From NCBI GenBank assembly GCA_028293545.1, contig JAQGOP010000046.1, forward strand, positions 1 to 64,000: DNA of 64,000 bases, read 5' to 3'. Below are positions 7,084-15,303 of this stretch, piece after piece (position 1 is the first letter of the stretch; every line of letters begins with the position of its first letter). The notes beneath the pieces are model-generated. The model made no database searches. It saw only the letters and a list, made by a program, of their open reading frames with translations, and was not told where the DNA came from. Origin of the DNA: Verrucomicrobiota bacterium. Its GTDB lineage: Bacteria > Verrucomicrobiota > Verrucomicrobiia > Opitutales > Opitutaceae. Both the position numbers and the translations under genes were made by a program.

Positions 7084-8520
7084 ATGGCTTCGCACGCTCT
7101 GATCGAAAAATTCCAACAAGCCGGCCAAGGCCACGTCTTCGCCTTCCACGATGAACTCTCGCATGAAGCGCAGCGCCATCTCGTCAACGAGGCTTCGGAA
7201 ATCGACCTGGCCGAAGTTGCGCGCCTGACGGGTTCGCTCCTTGGCAAGGAAGGCGCCGCGGGCCTGAACCTCGACGGATTGGCGCCCGCGCCTTTCGAGC
7301 CACTGCCGGCCAACGGCGGCGATGCGGAGGCGTGGGCGCGCGCCAAACAGGCGGGCGAAGAGGCGCTGCGCGCGGGGCGCGTCGCGGCGTTCACCGTCGC
7401 GGGCGGGCAGGGGACCCGCCTCGGTTTCGACGGGCCCAAGGGCACGTTCCCGGTGACACCGCTCAAGCAGAAATCCCTCTTCCAGGTCTTCGCGGAAAAA
7501 ATCCACGCCGCAGGCGTGCGGTACAAGCGTCCGCTGCACTGGTTCATCATGACGAGCCACCAGAACCACGCGGCGACCGTGGCGTTCTTCGAAGAGAATT
7601 CCTATTTCGGCCTCGACAAGGGACGCGTGCATTTTTTCCGGCAGGGACGCATGCCGGCGGTGGATTTCAATGGGAAGATCCTCATGGAATCCAAGGGCAC
7701 GATCGCGCTCTCGCCCGACGGCCATGGCGGTTCATTGCGGGCGTTGGAGCGCAGCGGCGCGCTCGACCTGATGCAGCGCGAGGGGATCGACACGCTGAGT
7801 TATTTCCAGGTCGACAACCCGCTGGTGCGCGCCATCGACCCGGCATTCCTCGGCTGGCACCTCATTCACGGCTCCCAGATGTCCAGCAAGATGGTGCCGA
7901 AGGCATACGCCGAGGAAAAGCTCGGGCACTTCTGCGTGCAGGACGGCCACTCGGTCGTGGTCGAGTATTCGGATCTGCCCATGGCGATGCAGCGGGAGAA
8001 AACACCCGACGGCCAGCTCCGCTACCGGGCCGGGAGCATCGCGATCCACGTGCTCGATCGCGAATTCATCCGCAAGATGGCGAAGTCCGGTGAAAATCCG
8101 GGCGCGGGGGTTTCGCTGCCGTTTCACCGGGCGGACAAAAAAATCCCGACGATCGATGCCGCCGGCCACGCGGTGAAACCGGGGCAGGCCAACGGCGTGA
8201 AGTTCGAGATGTTCGTCTTCGACGCGCTGCCGTTTGCCCGGAACCCGCTCGTGATCGAGACCAGCCGCGCGGACGATTTCTCCCCGGTGAAAAACGCGGA
8301 CGGCGTGGACTCCCCACAGACGGCGCGCGAGGACCAGCTGCGCCAGTTTGCGCGCTGGCTGAACGCGAACGGTGCGAGGATCCAGACCGACGCGAGCGGC
8401 CTGCCCGCAATGTCGGTGGAGGTGTCGCCGATGTTTGGTTACGACGAGGATTCGTTTGCCGAGTCGTGGCGGAAGCTCTCGCTCGCGCCCGAAGTCACCG
8501 AAGGCCTTTATCTTTCCTGA
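7084..8520 (+). CDS. UDPGP-family UTP--sugar-1-phosphate uridylyltransferase
   Basis: 478 residues of the eukaryote-like UDPGP family, which makes UDP-GlcNAc, UDP-GalNAc or UDP-glucose from UTP and the sugar-1-phosphate. The nucleotide-binding loop reads AGGQGTRLGFDGPKG near residue 107. The uridine/sugar-binding blocks HWFIMTSHQNH and SYFQVDNPLVRAIDP, and the KFEMFVFDALPFA region, are as in UDP-GlcNAc pyrophosphorylases. It is unrelated to bacterial GalU and GlmU. Six nucleotides separate it from the phosphohexomutase gene; the pair would supply sugar nucleotides for cell wall and polysaccharide. Substrate preference is not certain. Confidence 0.88.
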   Translation: MASHALIEKFQQAGQGHVFAFHDELSHEAQRHLVNEASEIDLAEVARLTGSLLGKEGAAGLNLDGLAPAPFEPLPANGGDAEAWARAKQAGEEALRAGRVAAFTVAGGQGTRLGFDGPKGTFPVTPLKQKSLFQVFAEKIHAAGVRYKRPLHWFIMTSHQNHAATVAFFEENSYFGLDKGRVHFFRQGRMPAVDFNGKILMESKGTIALSPDGHGGSLRALERSGALDLMQREGIDTLSYFQVDNPLVRAIDPAFLGWHLIHGSQMSSKMVPKAYAEEKLGHFCVQDGHSVVVEYSDLPMAMQREKTPDGQLRYRAGSIAIHVLDREFIRKMAKSGENPGAGVSLPFHRADKKIPTIDAAGHAVKPGQANGVKFEMFVFDALPFARNPLVIETSRADDFSPVKNADGVDSPQTAREDQLRQFARWLNANGARIQTDASGLPAMSVEVSPMFGYDEDSFAESWRKLSLAPEVTEGLYLS

Positions 8521-8526
8521 ATCCCC

Positions 8527-10473
8527 ATGACCACGTCGGAGAAAATCAACAACGCGGCCGCGGCGGGCAAGCTGATGCCCGGCGCTGTCGAGAACCTTAA
8601 CGCTTTTCTCCACGCGAACCTGCCCGCTTGGGCCTCCGCCAGCATCCAGGAACTCGCCGACCAGGAAGCGTGGCCGGAGCTCAACGACCGGTTTTATCGC
8701 TACCTTGAATTCGGTACCGGCGGCATGCGCGGACGCACCATCGGGGTGGTCAACGCCAGGTCGGAAACGGGAAAACTCAGCGCGATCGGCACCCCGGAGC
8801 ACGCGGCGATCGGCAGTAATATGCTCAACGACTTCACGCTCGTCCGCGCGGTGGTCGGGCTTTTCCGCTACACGCGGAAATACCTGGAATCGAATGCGCG
8901 CACGGAGCGCCCGAAGCTCGTGATCGCGCACGACGTGCGGCATTTTTCGCGGCATTTCTGTGAGCTCGCGGCCTCGACGTGGACCCAGCTCGGGGGTGAG
9001 GCGTTTATCTTCGACGGCCCGCGCCCGACGCCGCAGCTGAGCTTCAGCGTGCGCTGGCTGAAGGCGCACACGGGCATCGTGATCACCGCGAGCCACAACC
9101 CACCGCACGACAACGGATTTAAGGCGTACTTCGACGACGGTGCGCAGGTGATCCCGCCGCACGACACGGGGATCGTGAACGAAGTGAACGCAGTACCGCT
9201 CGGCGAGCTGGCGGCGTTTCTCAAGGAGGACATCTCCAAGGTCACGACGCTGGGTCGCGACGCCGATGACGCCTATCGCGCGGCGGCCGCGACGGCCCTG
9301 CTCGATCCGGCAGTCTTGAAAAAGACGAAGCTCAAAGTCGTCTACACCAACATCCATGGGACAGGCGCGGTCCACACCGTGCCGCTCCTGGAAACAGCCG
9401 GCTGCGAGGTGCAGACTGTCCCCGAGCAGCTGAAGGGAGACGCGCGTTTCCCGACGGTGAAATCTCCCAACCCGGAGAATCCAGAGGCGCTGGCCATGGC
9501 GGTGAGCCTCGCGGAAAAAACGGGGAGCGACGTGGTGCTCGCCACGGATCCGGATGCGGATCGCATGGCCTGCGCGGTGCGGAATCGCGCGGGAAAGATG
9601 GAGTTGATCACCGGGAACCAGATCGGCGCGCTGCTGGCCGACTACCGCCTGATGAAATACAAGGAGCTCGGGCTGATCCCGCGCGAAGGTTCGGCGCGCG
9701 CATGCATCATCAACACGGTCGTCACCACCCAGCTCCAGGACGCCATCGGCCGCGGCCATGGCGTGAAGGTCATCAAGACGCTGACGGGCTTCAAGTGGAT
9801 CGCGGCCAAGATCCGCGGCTACGAGGAGCAGCTCAAGAAAGCGATGGGCCCGGGTTTCAATTACGAGGCCACGCCTTTCGCTGAGCGCGCAAGGCTGCTG
9901 GAGAAGCACAGTACGTTCTACGTATTCGGCACCGAGGAGAGCTACGGCTACCTCGCGAACGACTACATGCGGGACAAGGATGGCAATTCCGCGTGCCTGA
10001 TGTTTGCCGAGCTGGCGGCGTGGGTGAAGGACCGCGGGTTGACCGTGCCGGAATACCTCGACGAGATTTTTCTTCGCTACGGTTTCTACCTCGAGGGCGT
10101 GATCAACATTTACTACGAAGGCGCCACGGGATCCGCGAAGATCAAGAAAATCCTCGAGACCTACCGTGCGAATCCGCCGAAGGCATTCGGCGACGTGAAG
10201 GTGACGAAGTTCCAGGACTATGGTCGCGAGAAGATTGTCGACGCCGACGGCGAAGCGTTGCCGTCGCAGGACCTGTACATCGTGACGCTCTCGAACGGGT
10301 ACACCTTTGCGGCGCGCGGGAGCGGGACGGAACCGAAGATGAAATTCTATCTGTTTGCCAGCGACCGCGTGGCGAACGCGAGCGAGCTGCCGGCCGTGAA
10401 AGCGAAGACGAAGGCGACGCTCGACGCGCTGAACAAACTCATCGAAACGGACGCGAAGCAGCGCGCGGAGTAA
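8527..10473 (+). CDS. Phosphoglucomutase/phosphomannomutase family enzyme
   Basis: 648-residue alpha-D-phosphohexomutase that interconverts 6- and 1-phosphates of glucose, mannose or a similar sugar. It has the phosphoserine loop TASHNPPHDNGFK near residue 185, metal loop DPDADR near 343, sugar loop GTEESYGY near 466, and phosphate-binding loop RGSGTEPK near 599. Longer than AlgC/GlmM enzymes (about 450) and closest in layout to PgcA-type phosphoglucomutases (about 570-600). Its partner is the upstream pyrophosphorylase. Confidence 0.93.
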   Translation: MTTSEKINNAAAAGKLMPGAVENLNAFLHANLPAWASASIQELADQEAWPELNDRFYRYLEFGTGGMRGRTIGVVNARSETGKLSAIGTPEHAAIGSNMLNDFTLVRAVVGLFRYTRKYLESNARTERPKLVIAHDVRHFSRHFCELAASTWTQLGGEAFIFDGPRPTPQLSFSVRWLKAHTGIVITASHNPPHDNGFKAYFDDGAQVIPPHDTGIVNEVNAVPLGELAAFLKEDISKVTTLGRDADDAYRAAAATALLDPAVLKKTKLKVVYTNIHGTGAVHTVPLLETAGCEVQTVPEQLKGDARFPTVKSPNPENPEALAMAVSLAEKTGSDVVLATDPDADRMACAVRNRAGKMELITGNQIGALLADYRLMKYKELGLIPREGSARACIINTVVTTQLQDAIGRGHGVKVIKTLTGFKWIAAKIRGYEEQLKKAMGPGFNYEATPFAERARLLEKHSTFYVFGTEESYGYLANDYMRDKDGNSACLMFAELAAWVKDRGLTVPEYLDEIFLRYGFYLEGVINIYYEGATGSAKIKKILETYRANPPKAFGDVKVTKFQDYGREKIVDADGEALPSQDLYIVTLSNGYTFAARGSGTEPKMKFYLFASDRVANASELPAVKAKTKATLDALNKLIETDAKQRAE

Positions 10474-10501
10474 CGTTTGGAACAACGCGTTCCACCCGCA
10501 C

Positions 10502-10515
10502 GGCACTTGAGTGCC
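10502..10515. other. Small hairpin downstream of the phosphohexomutase gene
   Basis: GGCACT-TG-AGTGCC is a perfect 6-bp inverted repeat between the mutase and oxidoreductase genes. A weaker GGAAC/GTTCC hairpin lies just before it. There is no T-run on the plus strand, so a rho-independent terminator is only possible, not clear. Confidence 0.3.
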
Positions 10516-10564
10516 ATGATCGAAAAAACTGGAGTCCACGGAAAGAGGACGCAGCAATCTTCGG

Positions 10565-11848
10565 ATGGTACCTCCCCAGCGTCTTCGGCTTGCGGCGATC
10601 GGTTGCGGCAGCCGCACGTTCATCTACTTCGAATTGGCGGCCAAGCAGCCTGACCTTTACGAAATCGTCGCGGCGGCGGACCACAGCCCGGCGCGCCTGG
10701 CGAAAGCGCGCGCTCTCTCGCAGAACCCGGCGTTTCGGGAGTTCCACGACGATGGCGCGATCCTCGCGGAGCCGAAGCTCGCGGACCTCATGATCATCGC
10801 GACACAAGACGCCTTTCACTTCGCGCACGCATCGGCCGCGTTGCGCCGCGGCTACGATTTGCTGCTAGAGAAACCGATTTCCACCAACCTACGCGATGTC
10901 CTCGCGCTGGAGAAACTCGCGGCCGAACTTGGGCGCCGCGTGCTCGTCTGCCACGTGCTGCGCTACACGCCTTTCTACCGGAAGGTGAAGGCGATCGTGG
11001 CGAGCGGCGTGCTCGGGCAGATCGTTTCCTTTGAAGCCACCGAGGGCGTGGAGCCGTGGCACCAGGCGCATTCGTTCGTGCGCGGGCACTGGGCGGTAAC
11101 GGAGAAAGCGACGCCGATGATCATCGCGAAGTCCTGCCACGACACGGACATCCTTTCGTGGCTGATTGATTCCCGTTGCGTCTCGCTCAGCAGTTTCGGC
11201 GGCATCCTGCATTTCCGCGCGGAGCAGGCGCCGGCCGGCGCGCCGGCGCGATGCACCGACGGATGTCCGGTCGGCGACACCTGTCTGTACAACGCGCTGC
11301 GCTACGTCGGGGACCGCAAGGGCTGGCTCGATATTATCTTCGATCGGGCGAAAACGGCGACCGACGCCGAAATCATCGCCTGGCTGGCGAAGAGCCCGTG
11401 GGGCCGCTGCGTTTATCGCTGCGACAATACCGCGGTCGATCACCAGACGTTGAACATGGTGTTTGCGAGCGGCGCGACGGGCACGTTCACGATGACGGCC
11501 TTCAGCGAGGGGCGGGATCTTGCGATCTTCGGGACCAAGGCACGGCTGCTCGCAGGCGAACGCGTGAAGCGCACCGCGGGCTGCGACATCATCGTCGAGG
11601 ACCACGCGACGCACGCCTTGGACCGCATCAAGATCGATTTCGACAAGGACGGCTGGCACGGCGGGGGCGATGCCGGACTCATTCGCATGCTGCACGGCGA
11701 AATGGGCAAGCCGCGCGCGGAAGACATGGAATCGTCGCTGCAGCGATCAGTCGAAAGCCACCTGATCGGATTCGCCGCCGAGGAAGCGCGGCAGACCGGG
11801 ATGACGCTCAACCTCGCGGAAGTTCGCGCACGCTTGAGTTCGCCGTAG
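10565..11848 (+). CDS. Gfo/Idh/MocA-family NAD(P)-dependent oxidoreductase
   Basis: 427 residues with an N-terminal Rossmann fold (RLAAIGCGSRTFIYF, a GxGxxx variant of the nucleotide loop), the family motif LLEKPIST near residue 102, and a SCHDTDILSWL segment that probably carries the catalytic His region. A cysteine cluster (CTDGCPVGDTCLYN, about 228-241) is seen in a subgroup of these enzymes and might bind a metal. The substrate is probably a sugar or cyclitol but cannot be read from sequence. Starts 91 nt after the mutase gene on the same strand. Confidence 0.88.
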   Translation: MVPPQRLRLAAIGCGSRTFIYFELAAKQPDLYEIVAAADHSPARLAKARALSQNPAFREFHDDGAILAEPKLADLMIIATQDAFHFAHASAALRRGYDLLLEKPISTNLRDVLALEKLAAELGRRVLVCHVLRYTPFYRKVKAIVASGVLGQIVSFEATEGVEPWHQAHSFVRGHWAVTEKATPMIIAKSCHDTDILSWLIDSRCVSLSSFGGILHFRAEQAPAGAPARCTDGCPVGDTCLYNALRYVGDRKGWLDIIFDRAKTATDAEIIAWLAKSPWGRCVYRCDNTAVDHQTLNMVFASGATGTFTMTAFSEGRDLAIFGTKARLLAGERVKRTAGCDIIVEDHATHALDRIKIDFDKDGWHGGGDAGLIRMLHGEMGKPRAEDMESSLQRSVESHLIGFAAEEARQTGMTLNLAEVRARLSSP

Positions 11849-11895
11849 GACGCGGTCTTCGACTGGCTCGGTGGGCGTTTCCGATTCCATCAGAA

Positions 11896-12056
11896 TTTGA
11901 ACAGAAGGGAACGAAGGTAACGAAGCGGTTTTGGTTCGCGCGACCAATCGTGCCATTGACGGCCGGGGGATCGGGATTTCCTGGAACCTCGTGAAGGGCT
12001 ACGAGCGATTCCGCTGACTAGCACCTCTTCGTTACCTTCGTTGCCTTCTGTTCAAA
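11896..12056. repeat. 30-bp inverted repeat in the oxidoreductase-ankyrin gap
   Basis: The arm TTTGAACAGAAGGGAACGAA and onward (11896-11925) recurs as its reverse complement at 12027-12056 with one mismatch in 30. The roughly 100 bp between hold no recognisable gene. Together with the REP-like copy at 12120 this is all I see in the 316-bp gap. Confidence 0.75.
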
Positions 12057-12119
12057 TGGATTGGGTTGCTCGTCGGTCGCTCCGACATGCTCGCTACACG
12101 TTACGCGGTACTTCGAAAA

Positions 12120-12141
12120 GTAGGCGGGCCGCCTGCGGTAC
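12120..12141 (-). repeat. REP-like element, variant copy
   Basis: Read on the minus strand this is GTAC-C-GCAGGCG-GCC-CGCCTAC, a degenerate relative of the GTAGC-GCAGGCG-GCC-CGCCTGC element at 55684. It lies 24 bp downstream of the ankyrin-repeat gene's stop codon. Confidence 0.5.
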
Positions 12142-12164
12142 TTCCGGAATTACACGCGCGCGGG

Positions 12165-13190
12165 CTATGGGGCGCGGCGTTCGAAACCGAATTTTCGCAG
12201 GAGCTTGCGGAAGGGGCCGACGGCGACGCGGCGGAACTCGGCGGGAATCTGGTCGGCGAGACCGCGGTTGGCCAGGATTCGACGGACGGTGACACCCTCG
12301 TAATTCCGGGCGTCGAGCAGCTCAGCCCTCAAGAGTTTTGGCGGCACCTGGTCGAGATGTCCCTCCAACGCCACGGCGTGCATCGGCGTGTCGCCGTTGT
12401 CGTTTCGCGTCAGGAGCAATTCGACGCTCAGGCTTTCGGCGGGGATCCGGTTGAGCTGTCCCGTGGCGGCGGCCGCGTGAATCGCGGTGAATCCGCTGTT
12501 GCTCGGGACGACGAGGTTGCCGCGGGTGAGGAACTCCGCCGGGATCTGGCTGAGGTGACCGGAAATCGCCGCCGCGTGCAGCACCGTGTCGCCGGCGGTG
12601 GTTTTCTCCATCAGTGCCGGCGCGGCCAGAAATTCGCGCGGGACCTGGTCGAGGTGGCCGTTGAACACCGCCACGTGGAGGACAGATTCCCCGGCGAGAT
12701 TTCGCGCCGACAGGTTTTGCGCGGTCATGAATCCCGCAGGCAGGCGGCCGAGCATCCCGGTTTCTGCGGCTTCATGCAGCACGGTGTTGCCGAGGTAAGT
12801 CTTGGCCGCGGCGAGCGCGGGCGTGATCAATTCCGCGGGCAATTGGTTCAGGTGACCCTGCGCGGCCGCGATGTGAAAAACGGTGAAGCCCGAGTTGCTG
12901 TGATAGTAGAGCAGGCGGCTGATGAGCAATTCGCGCGGCACTTCATCCAGGTGCCCGCCGAGCGCGGCATGGTGCAGCGGGGTGTACCCGGCGTCGTTGC
13001 GGAGCGTGAGGTTGGCCTCGGTCAGCAATTCCGCAGGCAGCAGGCGGAGCCCGCCGTACTTGGCCATGGCGTGCAGGGGGGTGTTGCCGGAGGCGTTGCG
13101 TGCCGTGACGCGTTCACGAACCAGCGCCGCCGGCGGAAGGCGGTTGAGCTGGCCCGAGCGTGCTGCTTCCTGCAGGTCGTACTTGTCCAT
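12165..13190 (-). CDS. Ankyrin-like repeat protein
   Basis: 341 residues from ATG 13190; the track's longer frame adds an unlikely upstream extension. After a short cap (MDKYDLQEAARSGQL) there are about nine tandem 33-residue repeats with consensus N-x-x-G-x-T-x-L/I-H-x-A-A-x-x-G-H-L-x-x-L/V/I-P-x-E-L/F-L. The G-T-LH-AA-GHL core is ankyrin. The second half of each unit carries a conserved P-x-E, so the outer helix is a variant form. No signal peptide or membrane helix is seen, so it is probably a cytoplasmic protein-interaction scaffold. It diverges from the response-regulator gene 109 bp away. Partner unknown. Confidence 0.85.
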   Translation of the reverse strand: MDKYDLQEAARSGQLNRLPPAALVRERVTARNASGNTPLHAMAKYGGLRLLPAELLTEANLTLRNDAGYTPLHHAALGGHLDEVPRELLISRLLYYHSNSGFTVFHIAAAQGHLNQLPAELITPALAAAKTYLGNTVLHEAAETGMLGRLPAGFMTAQNLSARNLAGESVLHVAVFNGHLDQVPREFLAAPALMEKTTAGDTVLHAAAISGHLSQIPAEFLTRGNLVVPSNSGFTAIHAAAATGQLNRIPAESLSVELLLTRNDNGDTPMHAVALEGHLDQVPPKLLRAELLDARNYEGVTVRRILANRGLADQIPAEFRRVAVGPFRKLLRKFGFERRAP

Positions 13191-13299
13191 GGCGCCGGCG
13201 AGGGAAGTTTTGGCGGGCGAGACTAGCAAACCAAAAGCCCGGCAACCGGCGCCTGATTTCGGTTTGCCAACCCGGACCCGCGATCCACGCTCGCGCGAA

Positions 13300-13737
13300 A
13301 TGAGCGCTGTGGATCCCGTGCCGTCGTCGGCTGCCAAGAATGATTCGATCCTGATCGTCGACGACGAGCCGAGCCTGCTGGCCGCGCTTTCGGCCGCACT
13401 CTCGCCGCATTTCGAGGTGAGCACGGCGGAATCGGCGCGCGAAGCGGAACTGATCCTCCGCCAGCAGACTTTCAAGGTCGTCGTGGCCGATCACCTGATG
13501 CCCGGCGGCAACGGCATGAATTTCCTCGTGCGCGCACGGGAGGAATTTCCCCATATGCAGCGCATACTCGTGACGGGGTACATGAAGCCCGAGATGCTGC
13601 TACGCAGCGTGAATGAAGCGGCGTTGTTTCGCTACCTGCTGAAGCCGGTGGCGCTGGATGACCTGATCCAAGTCGTCCGCGAGGCGGGGAAGGCCCATGA
13701 CGCGAGCCTGACGGCGCCGGAACCCAGCGCCTCGTGA
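13300..13737 (+). CDS. Single-domain response regulator (CheY-like receiver)
   Basis: 145 residues, a receiver domain and little else. It begins with acidic pocket ILIVDDEPSLL, has phosphoacceptor Asp in VVVADHLMPGG (about residue 65), conserved Thr in RILVTGYM, and Lys in YLLKPVAL. No DNA-binding or enzymatic output domain, so it probably signals by protein contact or as a phosphorelay step. ATG 13300 fits the receiver start; the track's frame opens far upstream over the antisense ankyrin gene. Its stop overlaps the GTG start of the GH32 gene (GTGA), implying translational coupling. Confidence 0.9.
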   Translation: MSAVDPVPSSAAKNDSILIVDDEPSLLAALSAALSPHFEVSTAESAREAELILRQQTFKVVVADHLMPGGNGMNFLVRAREEFPHMQRILVTGYMKPEMLLRSVNEAALFRYLLKPVALDDLIQVVREAGKAHDASLTAPEPSAS

Positions 13738-15191
13738 AGAAACCCACCGGCGCGGAGGCGCCCACGGATTGGCGGCCGCGCTTTCATTTCACCGCGCCCA
13801 CGGGCTGGATCAATGATCCCAACGGCTTGGTGCGCGTCGACGATTCCTGGCACCTTCACTACCAATACGAATGGCCGCGCCAATGGGGCCATGCCACGAG
13901 CCGCGATTTGTTCGCGTGGAAACATGAGGCCGTTGCGCTGCAGCCCGACAAGCACGGCGACTGCTGGTCTGGCGGCACGGTCGACGATCGCCGCAATACG
14001 TCGGGGATTTTTTCCCGGGGAACCGGGGGATTGGTTTCGATCTATACCTCGCAGGACGAAGCGAACGGCCAGCGCCTGAGCCTCGCGAGCAGCGCGGATG
14101 GCGGCGGGACATGGGTCAAATTTCCCGGGAATCCCATCCTGCGTCGGTCGACTCGCGAGTGTCGCGACCCGAAGGTATTCCGGGACGAGGCGCGTGACCG
14201 CTGGGTCATGGTCCTGACGGAGAGCCGGTTCGTGACCTTCCTGGTTTCGATGAATCTGCGGGATTGGCGCGAAACCGGCCGGTTCACGCCGCAATTGACC
14301 GCGGGAGCGGCCGGCGTCGAGTGCCCGGACCTCTTTCAATTGCCGGTGGAAAATCGCCCCGGCGCATCGAAGTGGGTCCTCGTGATGAGTTACCTAGGCG
14401 GCGAGAACTTTGCCGGGAATTTCGGCTTCGGGGTGTGTGCGCAGCGGTATTTTGTAGGCGAGTTCGACGGAGACACGTTCACGGCGGAACAAGGCGCGGA
14501 TGCACTGCTGCCATTCGGATCCGGGCCCGACGAATACGCCGCGATCGTGTGGCCGCGCGAAGCGGCTGAGCCGCGGCGAACCGTGGCGATCGGTTGGATG
14601 AATCATTGGGGCTACTCGAAACAGATTCCGACCGCACCTTGGCAGGGCTGCCTGACTCTGCCGCGCGAACTTACCCTGCACCAGGTCGCGGAGGAAAAAT
14701 GGGAGATTCGCCAGGTCCCGGCGCGCGAACTGTGGGCGAAGCTCCCGCGCCGGGAGAAATTCGCGACGGGCGCGCTGTGGGGCAGCGACGCGATCAAGCC
14801 CCTGGGAAAATTGCGGTCCGGGGCGATTCGCGCGCACCTCTCGCCCAGTCCAGGCTCGGTGCTTGAGTTCGAATTATTCGCCGACCAGCTCCATCGCACC
14901 GTCGTCGGCTACGACGCCGCGCGCGAGCTGCTCTATTTTGACCGCCGGGATTCCGGGAGCCCGGACTTCCACCCGAATTTCCCGGCGCGCCATGAAGTGA
15001 AGCTCCCGCTGCGGGGCGGCTCCCGCCTGGAAATCATGATCGTCATCGACGTTTCAAGCGTCGAAGTCTTCGCGTCCGACGGCGCGGTCTACCTGAGCGG
15101 CCTGACGTTTCCGCGGCCCGAAGCCGCCGCGGCAAACCTCAAGGTATGCGGCGGCCGGGTGATGATCGAGGAGCTCGAAGTGTTGAGCTGA
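13734..15191 (+). CDS. Glycoside hydrolase family 32 (beta-fructosidase)
   Basis: 485-residue GH32 enzyme that cleaves terminal beta-D-fructosides (sucrose, inulin, levan). All three acidic signatures are present: nucleophile Asp in GWINDPNG near residue 27, transition-state Asp in CRDPKVF near 145, and acid/base Glu in VECPDLF near 198. The C-terminal beta-sandwich follows (VSSVEVFASDGAVYLS). No signal peptide, so probably cytoplasmic. GTG start overlaps the preceding response-regulator stop by 4 nt. No sugar transporter or fructokinase lies nearby. Confidence 0.92.
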   Translation: MKKPTGAEAPTDWRPRFHFTAPTGWINDPNGLVRVDDSWHLHYQYEWPRQWGHATSRDLFAWKHEAVALQPDKHGDCWSGGTVDDRRNTSGIFSRGTGGLVSIYTSQDEANGQRLSLASSADGGGTWVKFPGNPILRRSTRECRDPKVFRDEARDRWVMVLTESRFVTFLVSMNLRDWRETGRFTPQLTAGAAGVECPDLFQLPVENRPGASKWVLVMSYLGGENFAGNFGFGVCAQRYFVGEFDGDTFTAEQGADALLPFGSGPDEYAAIVWPREAAEPRRTVAIGWMNHWGYSKQIPTAPWQGCLTLPRELTLHQVAEEKWEIRQVPARELWAKLPRREKFATGALWGSDAIKPLGKLRSGAIRAHLSPSPGSVLEFELFADQLHRTVVGYDAARELLYFDRRDSGSPDFHPNFPARHEVKLPLRGGSRLEIMIVIDVSSVEVFASDGAVYLSGLTFPRPEAAAANLKVCGGRVMIEELEVLS

Positions 15192-15198
15192 GGCTGAG

Positions 15199-15232
15199 GG
15201 ATACCGGATTTCGGATACCGGATACCGGAAAG
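15199..15232. repeat. Short tandem GGATACCGGA-type repeats
   Basis: Between the convergent GH32 and uvrA genes a GGATACCGGA-like unit appears about three times in a row, with one GGATTTC variant. It is similar in character to the GGATTTCG/GGATGGC units around 61152-61326. Confidence 0.45.
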
Positions 15233-15303
15233 TTTCGCGGCGGGATCCGAGCCACGACGGCGTGCTTGACGGCCGAGTCGATTCCGCTGGCCGGAGATCG
15301 GTT

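Noticed and set aside
7732-10623. 963-residue minus-strand ORF
   Set aside because: Antisense to the pyrophosphorylase and phosphohexomutase genes, whose motifs are unmistakable.
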